From positions 3,134,001 through 3,198,000 of the forward strand of contig NZ_JAFBCL010000001.1 of NCBI RefSeq assembly GCF_016907655.1: DNA of 64,000 bases. Direction: 5' to 3'. Below, one piece after another: positions 15,676 through 24,050 of this stretch (its first letter is position 1; each line of letters opens with the position of its first letter). Made by a program: the position numbers and the translations under genes. The DNA comes from Saccharothrix algeriensis (GTDB lineage: Bacteria > Actinomycetota > Actinomycetes > Mycobacteriales > Pseudonocardiaceae). Below the pieces are notes generated by a model that was given only the letters and a program-made list of their open reading frames with translations, searched no databases and was not told where the DNA came from.

Positions 15676-15755
15676 GTTTTCCCCGCGCAGGCGGGGGTGG
15701 TCCACCACGGCATCGGTGGCCTGGGTCACCGACATCGTCCCCGCGCGTGCGGGGG
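15676..15755. CRISPR. Two degenerate type I-E-like CRISPR repeats
   Basis: gttttccccgcgcaggcggg(ggtggtcc) at 15676-15703, and a second core ccccgcgcgtgcggggg at 15739-15755. Both resemble the actinobacterial I-E repeat GTN-CTCCCCGCGC-N-GCGGGGGTG-TCC. Core-to-core distance is 58 bp rather than the usual 61. There are only two units and no cas genes. It could be a relic mini-array or a coincidental hairpin pair. Confidence 0.4.
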
Positions 15756-15840
15756 TCCCAGGTGGTGGGTGGGACCGGCGGTCCGGTACCGCCGTCCCTG
15801 GGTGTCTGCATCGGAGCGATACACGGTAGGAGACGGCGGC

Positions 15841-16062
15841 ATGAGCGAGCCACGCACCTTCACCGCGGCTGTTCACCAGGAAGAGGACTGGTACGTGGCG
15901 CAGTGCCTGGAGGTCGATGTGGCCAGCCAAGGACTGACCATCGAAGAGGCATTGACCAACCTGCGCGAAGCGGTGGAGCTGTACCTCGAGCACACGCCGG
16001 TACCTGACATCACCTCTACTCCGCTGGTCACCTTCTTCCAGATTCCCGGTAGTGCGGCTTGA
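15841..16062 (+). CDS. hicB: HicB family antitoxin
   Basis: A 73-aa protein with the HicB partial-RNase-H fold: FTAAVHQEEDWYVAQCLEVDVASQG, then LTIEEALTNLREAVELYLE. It neutralises HicA. No C-terminal DNA-binding domain remains, so autorepression may be lost, or it belongs to the short HicB class. AGGAG at 15828-15832 places the start at ATG 15841 and excludes longer upstream starts. HicA follows after a 123-bp gap, unusually wide for the pair. Confidence 0.88.
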   Translation: MSEPRTFTAAVHQEEDWYVAQCLEVDVASQGLTIEEALTNLREAVELYLEHTPVPDITSTPLVTFFQIPGSAA

Positions 16063-16185
16063 CCAGCTTGGCCACCCACGGCGTCAGGCATGTGGCTCTT
16101 ATCGGGTGACGGATGTCCTCGGTGAGCAGTAGCACACGGTAGGTTCATCCCTGATGAGCTGTTTCCACCCGCCTGGCAGCACCGC

Positions 16186-16407
16186 ATGAGCCCGGCCTTG
16201 GCCGACCTGCCTGTGCGCAAGGTCGAACGCCTCTTGAAATCCCTGGGGTTCGAGCACGTGCGGACCAAGGGCAGCCACGCTGTGTGGCGACACCCCGATG
16301 GACGAACGGTTGTCCTCCCGATGCACGGCACCGTCAAGCGGGGCACGCTCGCATCCGTCGTGCGCCAGGCCGGCCTGACGGCTGCGGAGTTCCTGGCCTT
16401 GCTGTAG
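16186..16407 (+). CDS. hicA: HicA family mRNA interferase toxin
   Basis: A 73-aa dsRBD-like protein: VRKVERLLKSLGFEHVRTKGSHAVWRHPDGR, with the catalytic His in GSH (about residue 31), then VVLPMHGTVKRGTLASVVRQAGLT. HicA cleaves mRNA and tmRNA. Order is antitoxin first. The ATG lacks a clear ribosome binding site; the core domain begins at about residue 9, so a slightly later start is possible. Confidence 0.88.
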   Translation: MSPALADLPVRKVERLLKSLGFEHVRTKGSHAVWRHPDGRTVVLPMHGTVKRGTLASVVRQAGLTAAEFLALL

Positions 16408-16560
16408 TCGCCGGGGGTGGCGCGAACCAGCGTTCGGGGCCGCCCCCGGCGGGTTCCGCCAGGGGTCCCCCAACCGTCACCGGAACGCGGGACGCCCGAC
16501 CGCATGATCCACAAGCGGCTCGCCGACCGGGGGCCGCCTCTGCTCGTGCGGGTCAACCAG

Positions 16561-16645
16561 CGGAAGCGGAGGGATTTGAACCCCCGGACGGTTGCCCGTC
16601 TCCCGCTTTCAAGGCGGGTGCATTCGGCCGCTCTGCCACGCTTCC
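16561..16645 (-). tRNA. tRNA-Ser (anticodon TGA)
   Basis: 85 nt with acceptor stem GGAAGCG/CGCTTCC, anticodon arm CCCGC-CTTGAAA-GCGGG (TGA), a long class II variable arm (GACGGGCAACCGTC) and T arm GGGGG-TTCAAAT-CCCTC. CCA is not encoded. A decayed copy of its 3' half lies 1.1 kb downstream on the same strand. Confidence 0.97.
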
Positions 16646-16665
16646 CGGTGTCGCGGTCCAGCAGG

Positions 16666-17136
16666 TTACCCGTTCAGGCCCCGCAGGTGCGTGATGACCC
16701 GGTCGAAGACCTTCGCCACCACCTCCTGCTCCTCGCGCGTCAACAGGTCGATCATGTGCGCCCGCACGCCCTCCACGTGGGTCGGCGCGGAGTCCTCCAG
16801 GGCCTTCACCCCCGCCTCCGTCAGCTCCGCGAACACGCCCCGGCCGTCCTCGGGGCACTCGCGCCGGCGCAGCAGGCCCTCGCGCTCCATCCGCGCGACC
16901 TGGTGGGAGACGCGGCTCTTCGACGACGCCACCTCCTCCGCCAGCTGCGACATCCGCATCCGCCGCCCGCGCTGCTCGGACAGCCGCACGAGCACCTCGT
17001 AGTCGGCCAGCGACAAGCCGTGCCGGTCCTGTAGTTCCCGGTGCAGGCGGTCCTCCAGCACGGACGCGCCGGTCACGTAGTTCCGCCACGCCCGCATCTC
17101 ACCGGCGTCCAGCCACCGGGGCTCCTGCTCAGTCAC
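16666..17136 (-). CDS. MarR family transcriptional regulator
   Basis: A 156-aa winged-helix protein: LSLADYEVLVRLSEQRGRRMRMSQLAEEVASSKSRVSHQVARMEREGLL, containing the recognition helix, then RRECPEDGRGVFAELTEAG for the wing. The helices forming the dimer interface are at both ends. It is divergent from the secreted 5'-nucleotidase gene and could regulate it, but no ligand pocket or operator was recognised. Confidence 0.9.
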   Translation of the reverse strand: MTEQEPRWLDAGEMRAWRNYVTGASVLEDRLHRELQDRHGLSLADYEVLVRLSEQRGRRMRMSQLAEEVASSKSRVSHQVARMEREGLLRRRECPEDGRGVFAELTEAGVKALEDSAPTHVEGVRAHMIDLLTREEQEVVAKVFDRVITHLRGLNG

Positions 17137-17270
17137 GCCCCAAGGCTATGCCGCACATCTCCGTTCACGGACGATCCACGCGCATGTCTGGTGCCCGTCA
17201 GCCCCGACGGGCACACTGCCTCGCCGTGGTGCGCCCCCCTACCGGGGCGCCGTCAGGGAGGGACACCCAG

Positions 17271-18989
17271 ATGACCTCGTTCAGGCGGGCCACCGCCGGG
17301 CTCGCGCTCGGCGCCGTGGCCGGGCTGTCGGTCGTCCTCGCGCCGGTCCCGGCGCAGGCCGACAAGCAGCCGCAGCACACGGTCGACGTCAGGCTGATCG
17401 GCATCAACGACCTGCACGGCAACATCGAACCGCCCACGGGCTCGTCCGGGCGGGTCACGCTGGCCGACGGCACCCAGGTCGAGGCCGGCGGCGCGGCGTA
17501 CAACGCCACCCACATCCGCGCCCTGCAGGCCCAGGCGCGCAACTCCGTCATCGTCGGCCAGGGCGACCTGATCGGGGCGTCGCCGATCGTGTCCGCGCTG
17601 TTCCACGACGAGCCGACGGTCGAGATCCTCAACCGCGTCGGCATGGACGCGTCCGCCGCCGGCAACCACGAGTTCGACGAGGGCTACCGGGAGCTGCTGC
17701 GGGTGCAGCGCGGCGGCTGCCACCCGGCCGACGGCTGCCAGTTCCGCGACTCCTTCGCCGGCGCGCGGTTCCCGTTCCTGGGCGCCAACGTGACGCTGGC
17801 CGACCACGGCCTGCCCGCGCTGCCGCCGTTCTGGGTGGAGTTCCGCGACGGCGTCCCGATCGGCTTCATCGGGATGCCGCTCGAGGACGTCCCGATCCTG
17901 GTCGACCCGAACGGCATCAAGGAGCTGCGGTTCGGCGACGAGGTCGCGGCCGCCGACCGGTACGCCGGCCTGCTCGACCGGCTCGGCGTGAAGACCATCG
18001 TGCTGCTGGTCCACCAAGGCGACAACACCTCCGGCGGCGGCCCCGACGACTGCCGCACCACCCCGGGCGGCCCGGGCCGGGCCATCGCCGAGCGGGTGTC
18101 GCCGAAGATCGACGCCGTGTTCTCCGGCCACAGCCACCAGCACTACAACTGCACGGTCACCGACCCGGCGGGCAACCCGCGCCCGTTCATCGAGGGCCTG
18201 GCGTTCGGCCGGGAGCTGTCCGTGGTGGACCTGAAGATCGACCGGCGGACCCGGGACGTGGTGCGCTCGGCGACCGTGGCGCGCAACCACGTCGTGACCA
18301 GGGACGTCGCGCCGGACCCGGCCGTGCAGTCGGTGATCGACCTGGCGAAGTCCAAGGCGGGCCCGATCGCGAACCGCCCGGTGGGCTCCGTCGCGGCCGA
18401 CGTGGTGCGCGCGCAGAACGCCGCGGGCGAGTCCCCGCTGGGCAACCTGATCGCCGACTCGCAGCTGGCCGCCACCGCGGGCAACGGCGCGGTCCTGGCG
18501 CTGATGAACCCCGGCGGCGTGCGGGCCGACCTGACCTACGCGTCGTCGCCGGCCGGCGAGGGCGACGGCGTGGTGACCTACGGCGAGGCGTTCACCGTGC
18601 AGCCGTTCGGCAACATCCTCCAGACGGTCACGCTGACCGGCGCGCAGCTCAAGGCGGCGCTGGAGCAGCAGTGGCAGGTCGTGAACGGCGCGCAGCGGCA
18701 GATCGTCCTGCAGCCCAGCGCCGGCCTGACCTACTCGTGGTCGGCGTCCGCGCCGATCGGGTCCAAGGTGTCCGACGTCGTGCTGAACGGCGCGCCGCTG
18801 GACCCGGCCAAGGGCTACCGCGTCACCATCAACTCGTTCCTGCAGGGCGGCGGTGACGGCTTCTCCGCCTTCACCGGCGGCACCGACATCACCGGCGGCG
18901 GCATCGACCTGGACGGCTTCACCGCCTACCTGGCCGCCCACCCGGGCACCGCGCCGCCGGCCCTCGGCCGGATCACGGCCAAGCCGTGA
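17271..18989 (+). CDS. Secreted 5'-nucleotidase / 2',3'-cyclic phosphodiesterase-type metallophosphatase
   Basis: A 572-aa exported enzyme. It has a signal peptide (basic FRR, hydrophobic AGLALGAVAGLSVVLAP, AQA cleavage site near 30). Metallophosphoesterase motifs are GINDLHGNI (DxH), GQGDLIGAS, GNHEFDEG and VFSGHSHQHYN. The 5'-nucleotidase C-terminal domain has GESPLGNLIADSQL, MNPGGVRADL, TYGEAFTVQPFGN and NSFLQGGGDGFSAF. It removes phosphate from extracellular nucleotides for phosphate or purine scavenging. ATG at 17271 follows AGGGAGGG; longer upstream starts would precede the signal peptide. Confidence 0.93.
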   Translation: MTSFRRATAGLALGAVAGLSVVLAPVPAQADKQPQHTVDVRLIGINDLHGNIEPPTGSSGRVTLADGTQVEAGGAAYNATHIRALQAQARNSVIVGQGDLIGASPIVSALFHDEPTVEILNRVGMDASAAGNHEFDEGYRELLRVQRGGCHPADGCQFRDSFAGARFPFLGANVTLADHGLPALPPFWVEFRDGVPIGFIGMPLEDVPILVDPNGIKELRFGDEVAAADRYAGLLDRLGVKTIVLLVHQGDNTSGGGPDDCRTTPGGPGRAIAERVSPKIDAVFSGHSHQHYNCTVTDPAGNPRPFIEGLAFGRELSVVDLKIDRRTRDVVRSATVARNHVVTRDVAPDPAVQSVIDLAKSKAGPIANRPVGSVAADVVRAQNAAGESPLGNLIADSQLAATAGNGAVLALMNPGGVRADLTYASSPAGEGDGVVTYGEAFTVQPFGNILQTVTLTGAQLKAALEQQWQVVNGAQRQIVLQPSAGLTYSWSASAPIGSKVSDVVLNGAPLDPAKGYRVTINSFLQGGGDGFSAFTGGTDITGGGIDLDGFTAYLAAHPGTAPPALGRITAKP

Positions 18990-19605
18990 CGGCCCGCGTC
19001 GCGGGCGGACGCGCGGGTCGCCCGCCCGCGGCGCGTCACGGTCCGCACTGGGCCGTTTCACCGGTTCAGGGCTGGGCCGAATGGTTGTGCGGCACGCCGA
19101 TCAGGCGCATCCTGGGTGCAGGACCTGCCGCCGAGGCGACCGAGCAGAAGCCTCCGACGGCACGCCCGGAAGGGGTAGGTGGTGCGGTGCAGAGAAGTCC
19201 TCGCTGTGACGGTCCGCGTTCGGCCGCGCCCTTGCGGGCGGGATGGTGCAGATCGTCCCGGTCGCGACCGTGAGCGGTTCGCACGAGGTTTCGAGCGCGC
19301 GGCGCCTCCGGCGTGATCGACGTGCTTGACGCTGTTCGACCCGGCAATTCTGAAGGTGCCGTCTCACCCGGCGACACCGGCCGAGGTCCACGCCAACCTC
19401 GCGACGAGCCGGACCAGTCACTTCCACAAGGGAAGAACCCAGGTGCGGCACCCCGACGTCGGGTACCGCACCTGGGCTCGCTGCGCGGGCGCCGCGGCTC
19501 GCTGCGCGGGCGCCGCCGGCACGCGCATCAGCGCGGCCCTTCGCGGGTACCCGGTCCCGGCTATCGTTGTGCCGCCTTTGTGGGGCCCGGGTTGGAGGAC
19601 GCGCG
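18990..19605. other. 616-bp non-coding region with a long palindrome and short tandem repeats
   Basis: No convincing gene lies here. It contains a 39-bp near-palindrome at 19438-19476 (outer arms cccaggtgcgg / ccgcacctggg, inner ccgacgtcgg), then two tandem copies of ggctcgctgcgcgggcgccg (19484-19521). It may hold the promoter of the metalloprotease gene that starts at 19606. Confidence 0.6.
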
Positions 19606-20520
19606 GTGCAGTTCAACGAGGACGCCGAACTCGACACGTCACAGGTCTCCGACCTCCGGGGCGGGGGCGGTGGCGTCGGCGGGCGGGTGGCGCTGGGCGG
19701 CGGTGGCCTGGGCATCGTCGGCCTGATCATCTACTTCGTCCTGTCCCAGCTCGGCGGCGGCGCGCAGCTGCCCACCGGCTCGGGCTTCCAGGACGTCGGC
19801 CAGAACCAGCAGGTCGGCTCGGAGGCCATCGGGGAGAAGTGCCGGACCGGCGCCGACGCCAACCGCTCGGCGGACTGCCGGGCCGTGGCCTTCATCAACT
19901 CCATCCAGAACTACTGGACCGACCAGTTCGCCCGCACGGGCCGCACCTACCAGCCGGCCCAGACGAACTTCTTCTCCGGCGGCGTCCAGACCCGCTGCGG
20001 CAACGCCACGTCGGCCGTGGGCCCCTTCTACTGCCCGGCCGACGCGCAGGTGTACATCGACCTGAACTTCTTCCAGGAGCTGCGGCAGAAGTTCGGCGCG
20101 ACCGGCGGGCCGTTCGTCGAGGCGTACGTGCTGTCGCACGAGTACGGCCACCACATCCAGAACCTGCTGGGCACCTCCGAGCGCGTGCGGACGCGCAGCG
20201 GGCCGAAGTCGGACTCGGTGCGCCTGGAGCTGCAGGCCGACTGCTACGCGGGCGCCTGGGCGAACCACGCGACCACCACCCCGACGGCGTCCGGCAAGCC
20301 GCTGATCACCGGGGTGACGCAGGAGGACGTGGCGGCGGCGCTGGACGCGGCGGCGCGCATCGGCGACGACTTCATCCAGCGGGAGCTGGGCGGCGGGCGG
20401 GTCGACACGACCCAGTTCACCCACGGCACCTCGGCGCAGCGCCAGAAGTGGTACAACCTCGGCTTCGACACCGGCGACCCGGCCCGCTGCAACACGTTCG
20501 ACACCGACGACCTGGGCTGA
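19606..20520 (+). CDS. YpfJ-family neutral zinc metallopeptidase
   Basis: A 304-aa protein. The N-terminal cytosolic stretch (QFNEDAELDTSQVSDLRG) is followed by one transmembrane helix (LGIVGLIIYFVLSQL, about 39-55) and the extracytoplasmic Zn-peptidase domain with LSHEYGHHIQNLLG (HExxH) and the third ligand in RLELQADCYAGAWANHA. The family, often labelled YpfJ or predicted metalloprotease, has no firm physiological role. GGAGGA 6 bp before GTG 19606 fixes the start. Repeat-rich DNA begins immediately after its stop. Confidence 0.9.
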   Translation: MQFNEDAELDTSQVSDLRGGGGGVGGRVALGGGGLGIVGLIIYFVLSQLGGGAQLPTGSGFQDVGQNQQVGSEAIGEKCRTGADANRSADCRAVAFINSIQNYWTDQFARTGRTYQPAQTNFFSGGVQTRCGNATSAVGPFYCPADAQVYIDLNFFQELRQKFGATGGPFVEAYVLSHEYGHHIQNLLGTSERVRTRSGPKSDSVRLELQADCYAGAWANHATTTPTASGKPLITGVTQEDVAAALDAAARIGDDFIQRELGGGRVDTTQFTHGTSAQRQKWYNLGFDTGDPARCNTFDTDDLG

Positions 20521-20907
20521 TGGCGGCTGCCCCGGCTGATCGCGGTTGGCCGGGTCGGCGGCTGCCCCGGCTGATCGCAGTTGGTCGGGTCGTTCGTGAT
20601 CGGCCGGGTTGATCGCGGTTGGCCGGATTGACCTCGGTTGGCCGAGTTGACCTCGGTTGGCCGAGTTGACCTCGGTTGGCCGAGTTGCTCGCGGCTACTC
20701 GGGCTGATCGCGGTTGGCCGGGTTGGCCGCGACTTGTCCCGGGTCGGCGCTCGGTCGCCTGCGCCGGCTCTCGTCTCCCGGCCGACGCTCGGCCGCCGAC
20801 TGCCGCCCGGCACGTGATCGGCACCCGCCTCCGACTGCCGCCCAGCAGCGCTCGACGTCCCCGCCGACGCTCTCAGTTCCGCGGCTCTCAGCTTCAACGC
20901 CGGGAGT

Positions 20908-20957
20908 TGTCGGTGACGGGTGGGACAATGGTGCCGGGGGCCGGAGGCCACGCCCTG
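20908..20957. repeat. Inverted repeat, left arm
   Basis: Contains gtgggacaatgg and gggggccggaggccacgccc. It is about 85-90% identical, in inverted orientation, to 21358-21409. The pair encloses about 400 bp without a gene, like the ends of a small non-autonomous element or a duplicated regulatory block. Confidence 0.6.
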
Positions 20958-21357
20958 AGGCCGCCCCAGCGCCCTAGCGGGTATTCCACAGCGCTCTAGC
21001 GGGCGTTCCAGCGCCCTGGTGGGCGTCCCGCCCGGTGTCCAGCGCCTTGGCGGGCGTCTCGGCGAACTCGACGGGCGAGTGCGGGGGCGTCGGGTGGTCG
21101 GGTCCTGCGGGGTCTGCGCCTGTTCTGCGCGATCCGCTCCGCGTGGTGATCGGTTTCCGAGCGAGTGGTCGGTCCCGAGTGGTCGCGAGGGTGGTTCGCG
21201 ACGGGGTGGTTCGGCCGGGTGGTTCGGCGGGGTGGTTCGACGGGGTGGTTCACGACGGAGTGGTTCGCGGCGGGCTGGTTCCGACGTGAGCCGAGTCGCC
21301 GGGAAGGTGCGTCGGAAAGGCGCGTGCCGGGAACCCGAGAAAGCTTCGCTTGAGGCG

Positions 21358-21409
21358 GGCGTGGCCTCCGGCCCCCGTCTCCATTGTCCCACCGGCCACC
21401 GACGGATTC
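21358..21409. repeat. Inverted repeat, right arm
   Basis: Reverse-complement partner of 20908-20957; shares the complements of gtgggacaatgg and gggggccggaggccacgccc. Confidence 0.6.
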
Positions 21410-21755
21410 GGGCGTGAGAGCTGAGATTCCACTCAGCTGCGGTCCTGGTCAGGCGGTGGCGAGCCCTGGCAGTCGCGAATTCCAGCGATGGCGACCCCGG
21501 ACGGCGGCGAAACCTGGTGGTGGCGAAACCTGGCGGTCGTGAGGTCCGGTGGTGGTGAAGCCGGGCCCGCGCGGCCACGCTGGTCCGCCGGACCGGGTGC
21601 GGACCCGGCCCCGGGGCGAGCCGAGCGCCGGGAACGGACCCGGGGCGAGCCGAGCGCCGGGAACGGACCCGGGGCGGGCCGAGCGCCGGGACGGGTGCCC
21701 TGCCCGGGAGCAGGGGGCCGGTCCACCGCGGACCGGCCCCCGCCTCACACCGCCA

Positions 21756-23282
21756 CTAGGCCACGAGGTCGTGCGAGTGGCCGTGGTCCTCGACGTGCAG
21801 GGTCCGGGCCGCCGCCGCCCGCACGGCCGCCCGCGAGGAACGCGCCGGAACGCCGTTCACGTCCTCGGTGCTGACCGCGTACGACGCGGTGACCCAGGCC
21901 AGCGCGTCCGAGTTGCGGTCCAGGGCCTTGCGGTCGACGTTGCCCAGGTTGTCGCCCGCGCCGTGGTAGTTCGGGTCGTAGGCCACGCCCGCCCGGCCGC
22001 CCCACTTGGCCACCTGCGCCGGGGTCTTGAGGACCTCCGCGCCGGTGAACAGGCCGCCGGCCGGGATGCCCTGGTTGATGAACTCGCCGTAGTCCGAGCG
22101 CCCGGTGAAGTCGGTCCCCTCGACCTGGATCCGCTTCTCCAGCGTCAGGTAGTCGACGAACGACTTCTCGATCTGCGCCGAGCCGTACGGGCCCGCGCCC
22201 GCGCCCACGCCGTCGGAGTCGTCGCCGTCGTAGACGAAGTACCCGGCGTTCGGCGACCCGATCATGTCGAAGTTCAGGTACAGCGCGATGTCGAGCTGCT
22301 GCTCGAACGACAGCGACCGCACGTACGCCGTGGAACCCAGCAGGCCCAGCTCCTCGGCGCCCCACCACCCGAACCGGACGGCGTTGTTCACCTTCGGCGA
22401 GCTGCCGAGCTGCAGCGCGGTCTCCAGCAGGCCGGCCGAGCCGGTCCCGTTGTCGTTGATGCCCGCGCCGACCTCGACGCTGTCCAGGTGCGCCCCGGCG
22501 AACACGACGTTGTCCTTGCGGCCGGTCCTGGTCTGGGCGATGACGTTGCGCGACACCCGGTCTTCCTGGTGGTAGCGCAGGTCCACGGTGACCGCCTGGC
22601 CGACCTTCCCGAACAGCGCGTCGCCGTCCGCCTGCGAGACGCCGCCGGTGGGCACGACGCCGGGCGCGCCCAGCGTCACGCCCGACAGCGGGCCGGCGAT
22701 GTTGTTCGCCACGATCACGGCCACGGCGCCGGCCGCGGCGGCGTTGCGGTGCTTGACGTCGAACGTGCACGAGCCGCGCCGGACCAGCGCGATGGCGCCG
22801 GTGAAGTCCTGGCCCGCGAAGTCGGCGGCCTCGCAGCCCGGGGTGGCGTCGTCCGCGACCGCGCGCAGCGTCCCCGTGACGCCCCCGACCGGCGTCTGCG
22901 GCGAGAACGTCAGCGGGTCGTTGCGGTAGGTCGTGGCGCCCACCTTGGCGGTCGCCGCGTCCGTGACCTGCACCTGGTAGGTGAACTCCGGGGTGCTGAC
23001 GTCGAAGCCCGCGCCGCGCAGCCTGCCCGCGACGTAGTCGACGCTCGCGTCGTACCCGGTGGTGCCGGCGGCGCGGTTGCCGTCGTTGCGGTCGGCGATG
23101 CGCTGGAACGCGATCAGGTGGCGGTTGACCCCTTCCAGCGTGACGTTCTTGGTGATCTTCTTGGCCAGCGCGGGCCCGTCGAGCCCGGCGGGCGCGGCGT
23201 CGGCGACCGGAGTCGCGACGAGGGCGAGGGACGCGGACGCGGCGAGGACCGCCGCGCGTCGGATCCCGGTTCTACCTGACAT
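21756..23282 (-). CDS. Secreted M28 aminopeptidase with PA domain
   Basis: A 508-aa exported metalloaminopeptidase. The signal peptide is residues 1-32 (RRAAVLAASASLALVATPVADA). The PA insert spans about 130-230 (FAGQDFTGAIALVRRGSCTF). M28 zinc ligands are His in GAHLDSV, Asp in GINDNGTGSAG, Glu pair in WWGAEELG, Asp in NFDMIGSPNAG and His in NYHGAGDN. A His-rich tail closes it. It releases N-terminal residues from extracellular peptides, like the Streptomyces griseus aminopeptidase. ATG at 23282, after AAGGGG, is preferred over GTG at 23300. Confidence 0.93.
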   Translation of the reverse strand: MSGRTGIRRAAVLAASASLALVATPVADAAPAGLDGPALAKKITKNVTLEGVNRHLIAFQRIADRNDGNRAAGTTGYDASVDYVAGRLRGAGFDVSTPEFTYQVQVTDAATAKVGATTYRNDPLTFSPQTPVGGVTGTLRAVADDATPGCEAADFAGQDFTGAIALVRRGSCTFDVKHRNAAAAGAVAVIVANNIAGPLSGVTLGAPGVVPTGGVSQADGDALFGKVGQAVTVDLRYHQEDRVSRNVIAQTRTGRKDNVVFAGAHLDSVEVGAGINDNGTGSAGLLETALQLGSSPKVNNAVRFGWWGAEELGLLGSTAYVRSLSFEQQLDIALYLNFDMIGSPNAGYFVYDGDDSDGVGAGAGPYGSAQIEKSFVDYLTLEKRIQVEGTDFTGRSDYGEFINQGIPAGGLFTGAEVLKTPAQVAKWGGRAGVAYDPNYHGAGDNLGNVDRKALDRNSDALAWVTASYAVSTEDVNGVPARSSRAAVRAAAARTLHVEDHGHSHDLVA

Positions 23283-23345
23283 GATCGAGTTCCCCTTCAC
23301 TCGGATGCCGAACCCTCACCTCTCGACGTGGTCCGGGGCAATCCG

Positions 23346-23993
23346 TCACTCGGCGGGTTCTCGCCCCGTGAGCAGCTCCAGACAGGCTGTGACACCGGTC
23401 ACCGCGAGCTGCCAGGACGGCCGGGTGAAATCCTCCCGCGCCACCACCAGCCGCGTCTGGGCGGCCACCCGTCCGCGCCGGACCTGCGTGAACGTCCCGT
23501 CCGGCCGGTAGCCGAGCTTCCGGCTGACCGCCAGCGACGCCGGGTTGTCGGTGAACGCGCTCGTCCGCGCCGCGCGGGCGCCCAGGTGGTCGAACGCGAA
23601 CAGCAGTACGGCCGCCCGCATCTGCGTGCCCAGGCCCGTGCCCTGGTGGCGCAGCCCGAGCCACGAGCCGGTGGTGACCTCCCGCCGCACCGCGAACGAC
23701 TCCCCGAGCAGCGACTGCACGCCGATCACCCGCCCGTCCAGCCGCACCAGGAAGTTGACCGCCCACCGCCGCGGCGACAGGCTCGCGCGCGCCGACCAGT
23801 GGTGCTGCACCACGTCGAGGCCCAGGCGCTCGCGCGGGGCGTCGGTCCACTCCACGCCGAACGGCATCCGGTCCGGCGGGTGGACGCCCCGCAGCGCCTC
23901 GTCGGCCAGTTCGAGCAGCCCGGCGTCGTCGTCGGGGCGCAGTTCCAGCCGGGGTGTGCGCAGTGCGAGGTGCCGGAGGGGCCACGGGTCCAT
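23346..23993 (-). CDS. GNAT acetyltransferase, RimJ/RimL type
   Basis: A 215-aa protein with the RimJ/RimL-like layout: LRTPRLELRPDDD at the start, VRLDGRVIGVQSLL for the central strands, WLGLRHQGTGLGTQMRAAVL for the acetyl-CoA loop (Q-x-x-G-x-G), and TSAFTDNPASLAVSRKLGY for the final motif. It probably N-acetylates a protein terminus or small amine; target unknown. It is divergent from the quinone oxidoreductase gene starting at 24051. Confidence 0.87.
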   Translation of the reverse strand: MDPWPLRHLALRTPRLELRPDDDAGLLELADEALRGVHPPDRMPFGVEWTDAPRERLGLDVVQHHWSARASLSPRRWAVNFLVRLDGRVIGVQSLLGESFAVRREVTTGSWLGLRHQGTGLGTQMRAAVLLFAFDHLGARAARTSAFTDNPASLAVSRKLGYRPDGTFTQVRRGRVAAQTRLVVAREDFTRPSWQLAVTGVTACLELLTGREPAE

Positions 23994-24050
23994 GCCGGTC
24001 GATGGTGTCGGCAGCGCGCCACCGGCGCGACCGGATTAACGTCGGGTCCC

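Larger units (their letters stand above)
20521..21755. repeat. 1.2-kb minisatellite-rich intergenic region
   Basis: No supported gene. It has several separate tandem arrays: 36-bp units (ggcggctgccccggctgatc...) at 20521-20590; 19-bp units ttgacctcggttggccgag, three copies around 20628-20684; about 22-bp units with cagcgccctagcgggcgttc at 20965-21060; 14-16-bp gggtggttcg units at 21188-21275; ggcgaaacctgg words near 21505-21535; and 29-bp units with gagccgagcgccgggaacgg at 21613-21690. An inverted pair of about 50 bp (20908-20957 and 21358-21409) flanks the middle. Confidence 0.8.

Noticed and set aside
15661..15840. N-terminal extension of HicB
   Set aside because: AGGAG sits directly before ATG 15841, and the upstream stretch covers the CRISPR-like repeats rather than protein-like sequence.
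20244..21578. 444-aa minus-strand reading frame over the minisatellites
   Set aside because: Composition follows tandem repeats (NSANRGQ-type repeats) and it overlaps the metalloprotease C-terminus; no start signal.
21613..21690. CRISPR array with 29-bp units
   Set aside because: Units are contiguous tandem copies without spacers.
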